Below, piece by piece: positions 31,001-43,480 of a DNA stretch of 64,000 bases. The number at the start of each line of letters is the position of its first letter. The first letter of the stretch is position 1. The stretch is from NCBI GenBank assembly GCA_028752905.1, contig JAQNBH010000009.1, forward strand, positions 27,372,312 through 27,436,311, in the 5' to 3' direction. The DNA comes from Cladorhizidae sp. MBARI D1340-BT2 (taxonomy: Eukaryota > Porifera > Demospongiae > Poecilosclerida > Cladorhizidae). A program made the translations under genes and the position numbers. The notes under the pieces are model-generated. The model had not been told where the DNA came from. It made no database searches and worked only from the letters and a program-made list of their open reading frames with translations.

Positions 31001-33129
31001 TTTAAAAATGCACCTATCACCCCTAACAAACTCACAGTTGACTACTTGCTAACTGATCAATGATGTTTATATTTTGTAAGAATGATTCTATCACAGGTTA
31101 AGTGTTGTGAAACACAGTCAAATCATTGGGTAATATTTTGTAAGGATGTACATGTAACCCTGTCTATGTGTCGTGTAACACCGTCTGTGATGTGTTATGA
31201 TGGAGAAAGAAGCTCTCATTTTTTAATGTAATACCATATTTCATTAACTGATTCACCTTTTTAAGCTGATATCTTCAAATTGGGACATTCATCATAAAAC
31301 GTGCTAAAAACCAGATTTTTACCTGGACATGTGCAGAAGGTTACAACATTATTACATTAAACTTTATTTCTTGTTCTAGTTTGTGGGAGTGGGTGGAGGA
31401 AGCGATAAAAATATAGAAATGAATAAAACTGATTGACAAGCAAAAAAGTCATAAACTGTCCCTTCCTTACCTTTGCTGCTGTCTCTGCAAGCCAATGAAA
31501 GCTGTATATTCACCTATGCTAGCCTGAAATCCCTCAGAATATCTACTCTCTTTAGAAGAAAATGCACTCCTGGTTGGATTTCTGTATCAGCATCTAGGAT
31601 GGTTATGCATTGAAGGTGCTACAAAATATCACGAGGAAAAGAGTTTACCCTCTACAAGTTTCTCCTGGAAAAGTTGGGCATTAGTAGTGGCTAGCTGTTC
31701 TGACAGCAGTAAGGGTAGCATTACCTTTACTAGAGTTTACAGGATCCCATCCAAGGACAAAAATGTCAACTAACAAGTGTAGCATACTAATCTCAATGGA
31801 AGCAAGTCAGCATTTTCTTCTCCGTAACTAGTGATCCCTTATCAACATACTTATGTAAGCCAGAAATTGATTAAATCATATTACCCACAGAGATCAGAAT
31901 GCTCACTTAGCTGCCATCAAGCTCAAATGCACCCTCCCTGCGACATCCATCATTGTCCGTGGGACGGGATCCAGGATGAACTATTGAAAGTTAATGCTAT
32001 CCTTTCTGGTGTTAAAACCTTCACAAGTTTTACATCCCAGATGCCACTGCAAAGATCTTGCTCTATCCTGGCCCAAATCAGCAGAAGACTGTAAACAATG
32101 TATCAAAGGACACTAACTCATTTCTCAAAGTCTAAACTATTGAGAGAGTTTACTGGTAGGCACAAGTAGCCTAGTGTAGGAAAAACAGCTTGCTAAAACA
32201 GCAGAATTCCCATAAAGATTACTATGAGGGCAGTGGTTGCGATCAGCGATTGCACATCCTTTATACTTGCTGCAAAACTGATTAAGTTATGATTTAAAAA
32301 ACTTTAAGACCATTTTAGATCAGTTCTTGTAAGTTGCTAGAGTATTAAGAGGCACCTGTACATACTCCATCCCCTAATGCTGCAGGGATAACTAATGTTG
32401 TTCTAATGCTGCTGGTACAAAGCCGCCACCATACTAGAGCTTGAAATAACAATCCCATTGAAGAGACACCTCCCACACACGTGCATGTACTTGACTGTCA
32501 AATGCTGAACGTTCTATTAAGTAGCATTTAGGGGGCCTAACTTGTACCACTTTTGTCTATAAAAATATTTTAGTTTCCTAAACTGTAGTTGTTAAGCCTC
32601 TCATGTTTAGTTACCTAATGTTCTTAAGTTAAGTTATGGTATCTTGCTACGAAGCACTGTTCTCAAAGTCCTTGAAACATGCACCAATTATGAACATGTG
32701 AACAAGCTTCATGATTAGTGTAACATATTTCCCAGAACATTGAGGCAAGAATTGTAATAGCATAACCAGGCCTATTTATAGCTGCAACTCTCTGTAACTG
32801 TCTACAGTTTCCTAACGAGTATCTTGCTGCTCCATCATGACATTTGCAACCTTTCCCAAGTGATCTAGTGGCACAGGCAGCTCCTCCTGCACATCCTCTA
32901 AATTGCCAAAAACATTTTCCAATGTCCCAATGATGGTATAACTGGATCGTAAAGGATATCAACATTGAGCCTGTCACAAGAATTGCATATTTCATGATAA
33001 CTGATCTTCAAATGTTTTTATCGTTGAATATACTTTGCTGAATAAAACCAATTGCAAAGAATGCAGGATAGACCATCTATAGGTCGTTACATCATCTCAG
33101 GAGCCACGGTACTTAATTTAATATGGCTT
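31001..33129. other. Intergenic, no gene recognised
   Basis: Frames at 31831-32094 (+) and 32663-32995 (-) show no domain; the second begins with a hydrophobic stretch but has no supporting context. No repeats noticed. Confidence 0.45.
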
Positions 33130-33322
33130 GGGAGTCTTATGAATTTCATTCATTTTCCACCCGCACGCTTGACTACGTACTTACATTTTAGCGCCTAATC
33201 AAAACTGTCATTGTATAGAGTAGGGCTTCCTGTAGCCACTGGTGCTAATTTCAACTCTCTAGCACTTGGCAATCTGGAGACATTTACGCACCAAAATCAG
33301 GCATTCTGGTTTTTGAGGATCC
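33130..33322. repeat. Foldback family FB1, right-arm fragment
   Basis: Shares with the right arm of the 30303 copy CATTTTCCACC.G, TACTTACATTTTAGCGCCT, TAGAGTAGGGCTT, TAATTTCAACTCTCTAGCAC and CAAAATCAGGCAT. Left arm absent. Confidence 0.8.
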
Positions 33323-34018
33323 TGTGTGAGTAATTAGTTCTGTGCAGTTCAAAATCTCATTATAATAATATACTAGAACTTTATTTAAATCAGCTTTTTT
33401 GTTCAGCTGAGAGTAATCGTACAAGTTTGAATAAATTTAGAAGTGTACTAGTATTATGCATAATATGACGTAATGTTACATGTTTTACCTTCTTGTATGT
33501 AACCTGATATTCATCTCCCTCCTCTTGATGTTCGGACTCTCCTCACATTTGGTGAGTATTTGAATCTACAATAATCATCCCCAACATCTTGCAATGTGCA
33601 TAATACAACTACTTATTGTTGGTGGTAATAATACCCACAACTGTCTATATCTCAACTCTCTTAACATGGTGTCGTAATGCGCTCAGGATGCTACACACAA
33701 AACTAGATGCTATGGGTACATTTTCCTCTGTAAGTTAAAACTAGACCAACAACAGCTGTCTTTGCATGGAACTTGAGCTCTATGTTGAATGAGCTCTATA
33801 CTGGGAGGTAGCAACAGCGAACCTAATTTCTGCTGCGTTATATGTTTAGTTTGTTCTTGCTCTAGTACAGGCAGCATCCAGCAGTGAAGCTAGATATATT
33901 TAATGGGAACTCTTAAGGGTGTGGATCTTGCTGTTCTTTTACTATTATAGTCTACTAGATAATGACAGGCTTAGATAATTTATCCACTAAAGCTTTGGAT
34001 GTGGTACCTAGCCCTTAT
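33323..34018. other. Intergenic, no gene recognised
   Basis: AT-rich, no domain-bearing frame. Confidence 0.45.
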
Positions 34019-37000
34019 CATGGGCGTACGCAGGGGGGGTCTGCAGAACCCCCCTTTCATTTTAATGATATTCATTGGAATGTGTTTGTGTGTGTTTTGC
34101 CCTCTCAGATTTCATTTCAGGCAATGGCACACTTCATTAATATAATTTTAATTAACATAGGTACATTGATAGTGTTAAATAATGTGGAAACAAAATTACA
34201 ATAACTTGGGGCTAGGCCTAGCCCTAGCCCTAGCCCTTGACCATGGTGGAGGGGAAAATGAGAACCCAACGAATGTACTTTCTAAAGAAAGCCCACAAAT
34301 TCCCCATGCAAATAAGACCAATCTGCTCAGGGTGCTCTGGTCCCACCGAGGGGCTGTCTGGTTGGTTGGACTTTGTCCTTCGACTGGTTAATGAGCTAAT
34401 CATTGCACATGTAGTGAGCATTAATAGTAGTTGTGGAACTAATGAGCTACAACTCTGCCATCAAGAGCCAACGACAAAATATGGACACCAGGTCATTTTT
34501 CAAAATAACAGCCATTGAGGATGAAGATAAGAGAAATTATTGCTAGCTATTTAGCTTGAAGCCTGTACACTTGATAAACCAATCACATTTATTCAGATTC
34601 TAGTGAACCTCAGTCTGATCTGGATCATTCTGAAATCAGTACCACTCTGGAAAGCTGACATGAAGATGAAGTTCCTATAGTTAATGAATGCTCAAGTGGA
34701 AGTGCCGAAGGACCAGAATCGTATGTTTATTATCTTCTATTGATGATGCTGATTGTTTAATACATGAGCTTTCTAGTGGTGCTAGATACTCTTTCTTATG
34801 TCACCACGATGTACAATTGCTTAGTGTCCTTACTGGCACCTTATTACATAGCTATCACCAAAAGTTTAACATATTGTGGCTCAGTAAATATCCTTGGCTA
34901 GTCTACAGTTCTAAGGTAGATGGTGTATTTTGTCCGCCTTGTGCTCTGTTTCTTCCATCTAACCAACGTAAAGATAAAGGTTACCTGGTAATTAAGCCTT
35001 TTTCTAACTGGATCAAGATGAGTTGCAATTTGGGTAATCATGCAAAGCTTCAATACCATCGTGATTGTTTGCAGCCAGCAGATGCACAATTGAAAATCCA
35101 GTATCACGAGTAGATGTAATGACAAGCACTGCTGTTCAAAAGGAAATTAGTGAAAAAAGGCAATACTGAGGCAAATAATATTGTTTGAGCAATTTTTTTT
35201 TAGGCAAACAGGGTATTGCATTTCGTGGAAAGTTAGAGGAAGTTGCATCGTCAAAGAATCCTGGAAACTTTTTAGCAATGCTAAAATCTTTTGCGGGGAC
35301 AGACAGTATTTTATATGAGCATCTTTATTGTACCAAGGCAAAGAATGCAACACACTTATCACCAAGGACTCAAAATGTAATTATTAATATTATAGGCTAT
35401 TATATGATTCTTGCCAAAACAATATCTGAGATAAAAGAAGCAAAATATTTTTTTGTTCTAGCTGATGAGGTTTCATGTCACAATGTAGAGCATCTGCACA
35501 TATTCCTTCACTTTGTTGATGGCCATGGTGACATTCGAGAAGAGTTAAGAATTTTTTTCATTTGTAAAACTTGAGAGAGTCCGAGCAGCTGATGTGTACC
35601 AAATACCATTATACAGACCTTGGAGGGGCTTGGCTTATCACTGAATGATTTGCGAGGGAAAGGGTATGATGGGGCCTCAATGATGAGTGGGGAAATAGCT
35701 GGTGTGCAGGCATTACTTCGAGAGAAGCATCCCAAGGCATTCTACACCCATTGTGCAAGTCATTCCATAATCTGGCTATCATAAGTTCCTGTTCTGTTCC
35801 ACCTATAAGGAACTTTGTAGATCAGATAAAAGGTTTCACATTATGGATTAAGGATTCAGCTAAAAGAGAGGGCCTCCTTAAAGCAATCATTCAGAAGAGG
35901 TCTCAGATTGGCACAAAGCAGTTTTCAATAATCAACGTTTGCATTACTCGATGGGTAGAGAACATCAATGGCTGGGAGCGTTTCTGTCTATATCATCCTT
36001 TTCTAATTGAAATGTGTGAGATAGTACTCTATGGAAATAGTGAATGTCTGAACTTTAAAGATGGTTGGACTACTGATGATAAGAAAAATGCTCTTGCATA
36101 CATGAAAACGTTGGAGTCCTTTGCATTTTTGTATTCCCTAGTCACTCTCTTTAGGTCTATTTAAAGAAGCTGTTGTTAAATTACAAGGAAAGTGCCAAGA
36201 CCTTACCTCTGGAGTGACAATAAGTACAAGACTGTTGCAATGAATTTAAAAGAGAGAGAGCAGATGTTGATAATTTTTCACAGCGTATCTTTCGGCATTG
36301 TTCTAGATGGGCAGTTCAGTCCAATATAACTATTTCGATGCCACGCACAACTCAGCGACAGCAGTATTGTCTGAATCCACTAATTCAGTTGAGGATTATT
36401 TTAAATGGGCTGTAGTCATCCCTTTTCTTGACCACATTATACATCAAGATTTACTAAGCATACCAACCAGGTAGCTTCATTGCAATACCTATTGCCCATC
36501 CATACCACTACTTCATCCTTTGTTAATATTGAACCTGCTGTTACTTTCTATTCTGAATATCTACCAAATGTGAGTATACTTGATGAAGAGTTTCATCGCT
36601 GGAAGTCAAGGTGGCTACAAATTTAACCAGATGAGCGTCCTCAAACTCTGAGTGAATCGCTTAAACTCTGCTGCCTCAAAACCCTTCCAAATGTCCCTTT
36701 TGAACCTTTTTGCTACACTCCCACTCAGTTCCCGTACTTGTGGACGATCTGCTTCCACACTTCGATGTTTAAACAAGTGAGGAAAGACTCAGTGCCTTAG
36801 CATTAATACTGGAATGGATCGATACTGTTGCAAACTTTACGTAGAACAACATCCATGCAGAATTCAATGTTAGCTTATTATTTCAGTAATTTTGTCTGTA
36901 TATTTTTGAAGGTTGCTTAATAAAAATCATCTCTGTAAATATTTTTGGAGTTTCCACGATTTGTGCTGGATGGGGCATATATATTTCCCTTTTGCACTAT

Positions 37001-37086
37001 ATATCCTCACCATGGCTTTCAGCCACATGATCCACATCCGACATATATACATAACCCCCCTTTTCAAAAGTCTGCATACGCCCCTG
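34019..37086 (+). mobile_element. ZMYM1-like hAT element with terminal inverted repeats
   Basis: The left end CATGGGCGTACGCAGGGGGG is matched by the right end CTGCATACGCCCCTG (with CCCCCC slightly inside), 3.07 kb apart. CAGGGGCGTACGCAG-type termini are typical of hAT elements. The enclosed frames encode a TTF-finger/DUF4371 hAT transposase. The flanks (GCCCTTAT and CTTATAAG) do not give a clean 8-bp duplication; one end may have drifted. Confidence 0.75.
34688..36790 (+). pseudogene. hAT transposase (TTF finger, DUF4371/ZMYM1-like)
   Basis: The N-terminal TTF finger reads LWLSKYPWLVYSSKVDGVFC, PPCALFL, KPFSNWIKM and a C-terminal H and YH-x-x-C. The DUF4371/core part reads GIAFRGKLEEVASSKNPGNF, FFVLADEVSCHNVEHLHIFL (catalytic Asp region), LRGKGYDGASMMSGEIAGVQ and FYTHCASHS. 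The C-terminal part is heavily broken (LKTLPNVPFEP is one surviving block). There are five or more frame breaks. Such proteins cut DNA at the inverted ends to move the element. Confidence 0.75.
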
Positions 37087-37528
37087 CTTATAAGCTTCTT
37101 AAACTAGCCTTATTCCTACTAGGACAGCTTCTCAGGCTCTTCTACTTGGCACACTTGTAGATCTTGGATAGATAACCAATTAGGGAAAGTAAATTGGATG
37201 ATTTTCCACAAAAAAAATTATGGATCAGCTATATATCTTGTAAACAGCCTCCTGTGTGATTTACTAGGTTGCTTCTATCACATTCCAAGATGCTTCCTGG
37301 CATGTTTCATGTGAAATTATTGTCCTCCTGATTTCATACTTGGGATACTATAGTGTCCCCAGAAGATGCAATGCTTTACAAGTGGGTATTGAGCAGCTGC
37401 TTGCTTTACAGCTGTACTCAAAGTTCTTTAGATAGAGGAGCTATTGATTTAGTTAAGAGCTTTGTAGAGTTTGGCTATATTAGATTACAACAGATAGCAA
37501 GTTTAATTAAATATTGTGGGGCGTAACT

Positions 37529-39430
37529 ATGGCTAAATATTGTGATACAGATAAAGTGCTGTGTATGTTGGATGATGAGATTGATGATGATTTTGATGGC
37601 TTCATAGTGAAGAATTATAGTGAGGATGATGAGGATGTTGGAGTTTGTGAGGTAGCTGGTAGTGTTAGTGATGGCGTAGTTGGTGGTGTGTGTAGCTAAA
37701 GTGGTAGCAGTTCTGGTGCCAGTACTTCTTGTTCCAGTTCTTCCATCTCCTTTAGCCAGGCATCTGGGTGCACTGTTGATATGGAAGGAAAAGAGCCTTT
37801 GGAGTTTGCTCAGCTTTTTATGGACGACAATATCCTGAGGAGAGTTGTGAACGAAAAAATGTTGTATGCTGAGCAATTCATGGCTGGAAATAAAGACTTA
37901 CCTCTTCGATCAAGAGTCAGAGAGTGGAAAAGGTGCTCAGTCAGTGAAATGGTGAAGTTTCTTGCCCTTTATTGCCATGAGCATGGATAATAAGCATCGG
38001 ATTGAGGACTATTGGTGCAAGAAATGGCCCTTCACCAGGTCATGCTTCTCCTCTATCATGGCGGGAGACCGATTTTGTCTCCCGCTTCTTTCACCTAAAT
38101 GATGGAGAGAAGATGTACCTAGGGGTCGGCCAGGATATGATGCCCTGTTCAAAATACGGCCACTTATGGAGCATTTACTAGATAAATTCAAAACCTTTTA
38201 CCAGCTGGGGAGAGATATATCAGTCAATGAATCAATGATAGGCTTCAAGGGACGGCTGTGGTTTATCGCTATCAAGTGGGGCATGAAAGCCTATGTCCTG
38301 GCAGACGGCTCCAGTGGATATATGTACATTTGGAAGCTCTATACTGGTGAGGAAACTGTATATATATATACACACAAAATAGCCATGTAGAAAAGTACTA
38401 TAATATTATATATAATAAATATAATTCACTCATAGTCTTTCCCCCCCCCCCCCCCCCCCCCCACTTTTTTCTTTCTTTTTTTACTTCCTTCCTGCTCTTC
38501 TTCATTATCCCCTTTTTCCTTCCCACTTTTTTTCTTTTCAGTTCTTGTTCTTTTTGGGGGGTCTCCCAGAGAAATGAGAGCCTCTCCGCTACAGAACAAC
38601 ACATGACATGGTGATGAAGCTAGTAGAAGGGATGGAGAATAAAGGACACCATTTGTACACAAGTCCAGACTTGTTCCTTACCCTAAAAAAGTAGTGGCTT
38701 CGGTGCATGTGGTGCAGTTCGGGTGAACAGGAGGGGGGGACCTGCATGTATCAAGGCCAAAGACAAAATGAAAAAGGGTGACATCAAGTATATAAGTACA
38801 AATGGTGTCCTTGCCTTGAAATGGATGGACAAGAAAGCTGTGACCATTCTGAGTACTATCCACGATGATAGCACTATAGCAAAGAGGAAGAGGACAAGGC
38901 TGTCAGCAACTGGCATGGAGGAGGTCATAAAGCCAACAGTCATTGTCAAGTACAATAGTCACATGGGTGGGGTTGACAAATCCAATCAGCTGATGAGTTA
39001 CTATACCTTCCAACATAGGACACAGAAATGGTGGAAACGGGCAGCTTTTCATCTCCTCAACCTGGCATTGGTAAATGCATACATGATATATAAAGGGAGA
39101 CCTTCGACTGGCTGAAGAGTAACACACCAGTCCTTCTTAGTGAAGGTTGCTGTTGGATTTCTTCTGGAGGCAGGCCTGACAGAAGCTCAGCTTGAAGTGT
39201 CCATCCTTCACAATCATCCAGTGGCTGAACCAGCCAGACTTACAGGAAGGCACTACCTTCCCCCAAATAGCAATGGCAAAAGGTCCCTGTGTGCTTGCTA
39301 CCTGTGCAGCAGCAAAAAAGGAAGTCAGAACTTTATTTAGATGTAAGATTTGTAAAGTAGCTTTATGTATTAAACCTGGATTTGAACTATACCTCACAAA
39401 AGTTAGTCCTGTGTCACTTACCATCCACAT
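37529..39430 (+). pseudogene. piggyBac-like transposase (PGBD4-like)
   Basis: ATG 37529 opens an acidic N-terminus (LDDEIDDDFDGFIVKNYSED), a Ser-rich segment, then EMVKFLALYCHEHG, YISVNESMIGFKGRLWFIA, KWGMKAYVLADGSSGYMYIW and KLYTG. After a probable intron (38346 to about 38596) it continues MKLVEGMENKGHHLYTSPDL, GDIKYISTNGVLALKWMDKK, IVKYNSHMGGVDKSNQLMSY and a C-terminal cross-brace finger (CACYLCSS, CKICKVALCIKPGFELY). The first catalytic Asp (V-D-E-S-M) is Asn. The second (YTDN.YTS) is deleted. The third (GGVDKS) is kept. Dead. Confidence 0.85.
38441..38462. repeat. Homopolymer C tract
   Basis: About 22 consecutive C on the plus strand followed by a pyrimidine-rich stretch to 38545, inside the inferred piggyBac intron. 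The length may be inexact in any assembly. Confidence 0.9.
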
Positions 39431-39589
39431 CATAACTCTTTTTTTTTCTTTTTTTCCTTCACTTTTTCTTGATTGTTTTTTCTTCCAGTAGCACAACTTT
39501 TACCAATCCTATGTATGCAAACAACTATGACTATGAATAATATTTATAGTGGAGATGTAATATAAATGCATTGTTGCTAGATCATCCCA

Positions 39590-40300
39590 AAGCTAGCTGA
39601 GCTGAAATATATACTAGCACTGGCTATAGAATACCATGGTTTGCTTGGCAGTCTACTAGCTACCTCCAGCGCTAGCTATTGCTGGCTATATATATATCAG
39701 CTACAACTGCCTTCTTCAAGCGCTAGCTAATTTGCTAGCTATAATGATCATCTAAAACTACCAACTTCAATCACTAGCTATAATGATCATCTAAAACTGC
39801 CAACTTCAAGCGCTAGCTCATTTGCTAGCTATAAAGATCAGCTAAAACTGCATGTACAGTTCAAGCGCTAGCTAATTTGCTAGCTATAATGATCATCTAA
39901 ATCCAACTTCAAGCGCTAGCTAATTTGCTAGCTATTTAAAGATCAGCTAAAACTGCCTAGACACTTAAAGCGCTAGCTTAGCTATAATGATAATCTAAAA
40001 CTGCCAACTTCTAATTTGCTAGCTATAAAGATCAGCTAAAACTGCCTATACACTTCAAGCGCTAGTTAGATATAAAGATGGCCTAAACTACTATACCTCG
40101 AGAGCTAGAAACTTTGCTATCCAAAGATGACCTACAATTATTTACTTTACTAATTAGCTAAGCTATATAAATATGATCTACAACTGTCTACTTCGAGCGC
40201 TAGCTATAAGATGACCTACAGCTAGCTACATTGAGCGCTACCTAAAAAGCCTATATACAACTAGCTAGCTAGCTATAAAAATGATCTAGCTAAAACTAAC
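39590..40300. repeat. GCTAGC-rich satellite, about 50-bp unit
   Basis: About a dozen degenerate copies built on TTCAAGCGCTAGCTAATTTG, CTAGCTATAATGATCATCTA and AAACTGCCAAC. The palindromes AGCGCT, GCTAGC and TGATCA recur in each unit. Decay increases toward 40300. Confidence 0.85.
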
Positions 40301-41849
40301 TTCGAGCACACTATGTAACAAACTGGTTGTTAGCTCATCCACATAATAATCTTACTTGGAGTCTAGCTTCACTTGTCTTGACATCTCTAAAGATTCTTCT
40401 AGCCTCGTGTTAGGTAGAAAGTTAGGAGATAGTCTGAATATCAATGAACACTCACCTCAACGAGCCACAGACAACAAAAAAAAATTATAATAAAAACATC
40501 AGGTAATTTTAAAAAACAGGTGATTCCAATAAACAGTGTCCGCGTGCAGGGGAAATTACCTGGGTAACTCCCTTCGCATTCTAAGAGTTATTAAGGATGC
40601 CAATGGGCAATATTAGGAAAGTTATGAGTAAAAAGAACATATCAACCGAATATATCTGTAAATACTTGTGTTCTTTCTTGATGTTATAACTCTACCTACC
40701 TCTTGCTAGTGACTCAACTGCCAGGGCCATGTAGGACTTGCCAGGCTGATGGATCAGAAACCAAACCCCTCATTAACAAAGTGCTAATACAGTTAGAGGT
40801 GCTGTGAGGCCCAGCATCTGGCCCAACCAGTAAAGCAACATATTGCCTCCATTCCTTTCCACCAATCACTGTTGCACACCATTCCCCATCATTAGCTATT
40901 GTACCCATAGTTCATATTGAAATGTAATTACGGTACTTTATGACACTGGCAACCTGGAGTAACTGGCTAGCTGTTCTCTTAGGGTATAAATGTTCTCTAT
41001 GTATGCCAAGCTCCTGCAAACTCCAGGTTTCTAGATCACTGAATCTTCCATGCTCTTCTTTGTGACTTGTGGCTGCCCCTATGCTGAAGCTGTGGCACAG
41101 TAGACTTTCACGTATCAGAACGTCGGATTATTCAAACTCAGTTGCATGGTAATGATCATCAATGGGAGATTTCATTAGGGAGGGCTAGAGATTTGCAGGT
41201 GAAAGTCAAATCAGTTCGCTAAGCCTGAAAAAGGAAGAGCACAGTTTTATCTAACGAGTCTTAGTTGGCTGTGCTTGGCAAGATATTTTAAGGAACCAAT
41301 TGAGACTCTCACAAGAGTATGGCAGTAGAAATGCAACGATAACCGAGATCATGAACAATGAAACCAAACTTCGACAGTTAGCAGCACCATTTATAGTCAG
41401 TGGAGAGTTCAAGTCATGTCATGAGCCTTGCTAAAGACGACCAGCTTGGAAGCACTCTATATTTCTATTTCATTCAGAAAAGGGGACAAGGCATCCAGTC
41501 TCAGTGGAATTCCATGAAAAGTTACATGAAGGAGTATCAGAAGCACACCATTTGCTAGAGGCAAACTGGCGTGATGAGATAGACCACCAAGTGTTGCAGG
41601 CAATTCTGAATCCTCCGAGACAGCACTGGTGGTTGTTAAAGGAGTGAGACATCTGGCATGCACAAAGAGGCATGAAGCAAAGAACTCTTGCATCTCATTT
41701 TAGTAAATAGTGTTATTGTACAGGATGTAGTAATCAACAACAATTGCTCGTATAAAATACACACAAAAATACTGTAAATGAATGAATATGTGTATAAGAC
41801 AGCATGGCTGCTACTGAGGATATAGCTGCTTCTCCTTCAGGAAGTAAGC
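40301..41849. other. Unassigned stretch
   Basis: Short frames at 40714-40908 and 41457-41693 (both minus) lack recognisable domains. It lies downstream of the recombinase of the DIRS-like relic and may belong to it. Confidence 0.4.
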
Positions 41850-41899
41850 TGCTCACATTCCATGGCCCTGCAGACTAAAATCGCTAATGATATTAGCAA

Positions 41900-42560
41900 T
41901 TATTCAAACACCCGAGTCAAGTTTATAATGACTTGCTTGCTTTTCATATATCCAAAGTTTTCCCTTATCCGAACTGTAGTGTAGATCCCAATACGTTGAA
42001 AGCATTTGGGTCTACAGTACCCAGATGCATCTAACCCGGCCTTGGCTGGGGACCGTCATGTAACCACTAACCATTGAATTGTCAGATATGTGCTGTCTCG
42101 AAACACAGAGAGTGGGCCTTTTTTTACCCAGAGGTTAAGCAGAGTCCTGACTGGACAGATATCTGACTTTTTCTTCCCGATGAAGAGCTGGATTCCGTGA
42201 TGAAAATAGTCTATCTTCGACTGTAATAGTCATTCTTATGATGTCCTGGCAGGACGGATGCCCCACTGCAATAGTTGAGCAAGACAAGTGGCATTTTGGT
42301 TCATAGAGGCTTCTGATAGACGGTCATTTCATTTCTCCTGATCTTGGAAAGCAACAGAGATTAAAGCAGCATGCATCCCAATGTGTGATGTACAATGGTA
42401 TGAGTGGGCCCCCCACCTCCTTTCAGCTTTATAAGAATATCAGGAGCAATTTCTGTCATTTCTCCCAACCTTGGTATGCTTCCAACCATTTGATTCCCTG
42501 CAGACTGTATTGTAGATGTTGATGGGCAAGCTCCAACTGGTCTTTCTTGCCATCAGCGAT
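41900..42560 (-). pseudogene. DIRS-like tyrosine recombinase fragment
   Basis: Pieces SLQGIKWLEAYQ, APDILIKLK, QSKIDYFHHGIQLFIGKKKS, DICPVRTLLNLWVKKGPLSV and AKAGLDASGYC occur in the order of a DIRS recombinase N-terminal and central region. The C-terminal H-x-x-R...Y catalytic residues were not traced. Confidence 0.5.
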
Positions 42561-42799
42561 GTAGAGAAATCAGATTGTTGACAAGTATACTTGATGATAT
42601 GATGGTTTAACCCTGACCCAGCAATCTATGACATGAAGCTGCACGGCACCCCGTCTCTGTTGCTGAACTGCCTGAAGCCCCCCTGCAATATAAAATTCCT
42701 GGTATTTTTACGGACTACTGCAGTATGTGACCTTGGCCATTCCTAATCAATAAGTTTCTTCACCTCTCTTTAGCCCAGTTCGGCCAGCTAGATACTAGA

Positions 42800-43470
42800 G
42801 TTACTTACAGTTCTTGTGAGATGACATCAGGTTCTCTGATGGCTGAAGGGACCGGGCACAGAAATATGTTACATCATTTTGGGACAGATTATCCACTGCT
42901 CTATTCTCTCTCCCAGGGATGTGCTGGCTTATAATTAGCAGATTATATTAGAGCAAAAGAAGAACAGGCTTTTCATGAGGTTCATCACATTGACAACCTT
43001 TCTACCACCTAATATCAGGATGGCCACCAATACAACACTGCTACACCAGTATTTAGCTGCTTATGCCCACCACTATTTTTTCCCATAAAGCTTGCCCAAT
43101 CACTAATGGAAACAGTTCCTTCACCATGATGTGAGGGATTTTCTATGCTTGTGGTAGTTTATCTTAATACCATTGCCCTCATGACAAGAATATTCCATAT
43201 CCCCATCATCGTGGGGCATTGGAATTAAGATCACTTCCCAACACCAATCCTCCCCCTATTCTATGCTTGGACAATGCAGGCCCACCATAAAAGCTGACAG
43301 AAACTCATTCTCATCCTGGTGCTATAATGGAGCTCTCTAGCTAATGCTGGCAGGTCAGTTTCTTCTCAGGAATGATCTGCCTGATTTTATTAAGCTGCAT
43401 ACGTATTGTAGCCGCCCAATTATTCCAACAAATGGAGTTCTAATAATTGAAAATCATCGATAACTGAACT
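42800..43470 (-). pseudogene. DIRS-like RNase H fragment
   Basis: Pieces WAATIRMQLNKIRQIIPEKK, KELFPLVIGQALWEKI, LLIISQHIPGRENRAVDNLS and QNDVTYFCAR appear in order across frames. The ending I-P-G-x-x-N-x-x-x-D-x-L-S-x-N is the signature that closes RNase H in DIRS and Ngaro elements. Confidence 0.65.
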
Positions 43471-43480
43471 TCAGTGTGGA

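Larger units (their letters stand above)
41850..43480 (-). mobile_element. DIRS-like retrotransposon remnant (RNase H and tyrosine recombinase)
   Basis: The minus strand carries, in element order, an RNase H region (about 43470-42800) and a tyrosine recombinase region (about 42560-41900). DIRS and Ngaro elements have RT-RNase H followed by a tyrosine recombinase instead of an integrase. All frames are heavily broken. RT upstream (above 43480) was not recognised. Confidence 0.6.

Noticed and set aside
32663..32995. 110-codon minus frame with a hydrophobic start resembling a signal peptide
   Set aside because: No conserved motif, no neighbouring exons, plausible by chance.
38398..38662. Lys/Gly-rich minus frames over the poly-C tract
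   Set aside because: Low-complexity shadow of the pyrimidine-rich piggyBac intron.
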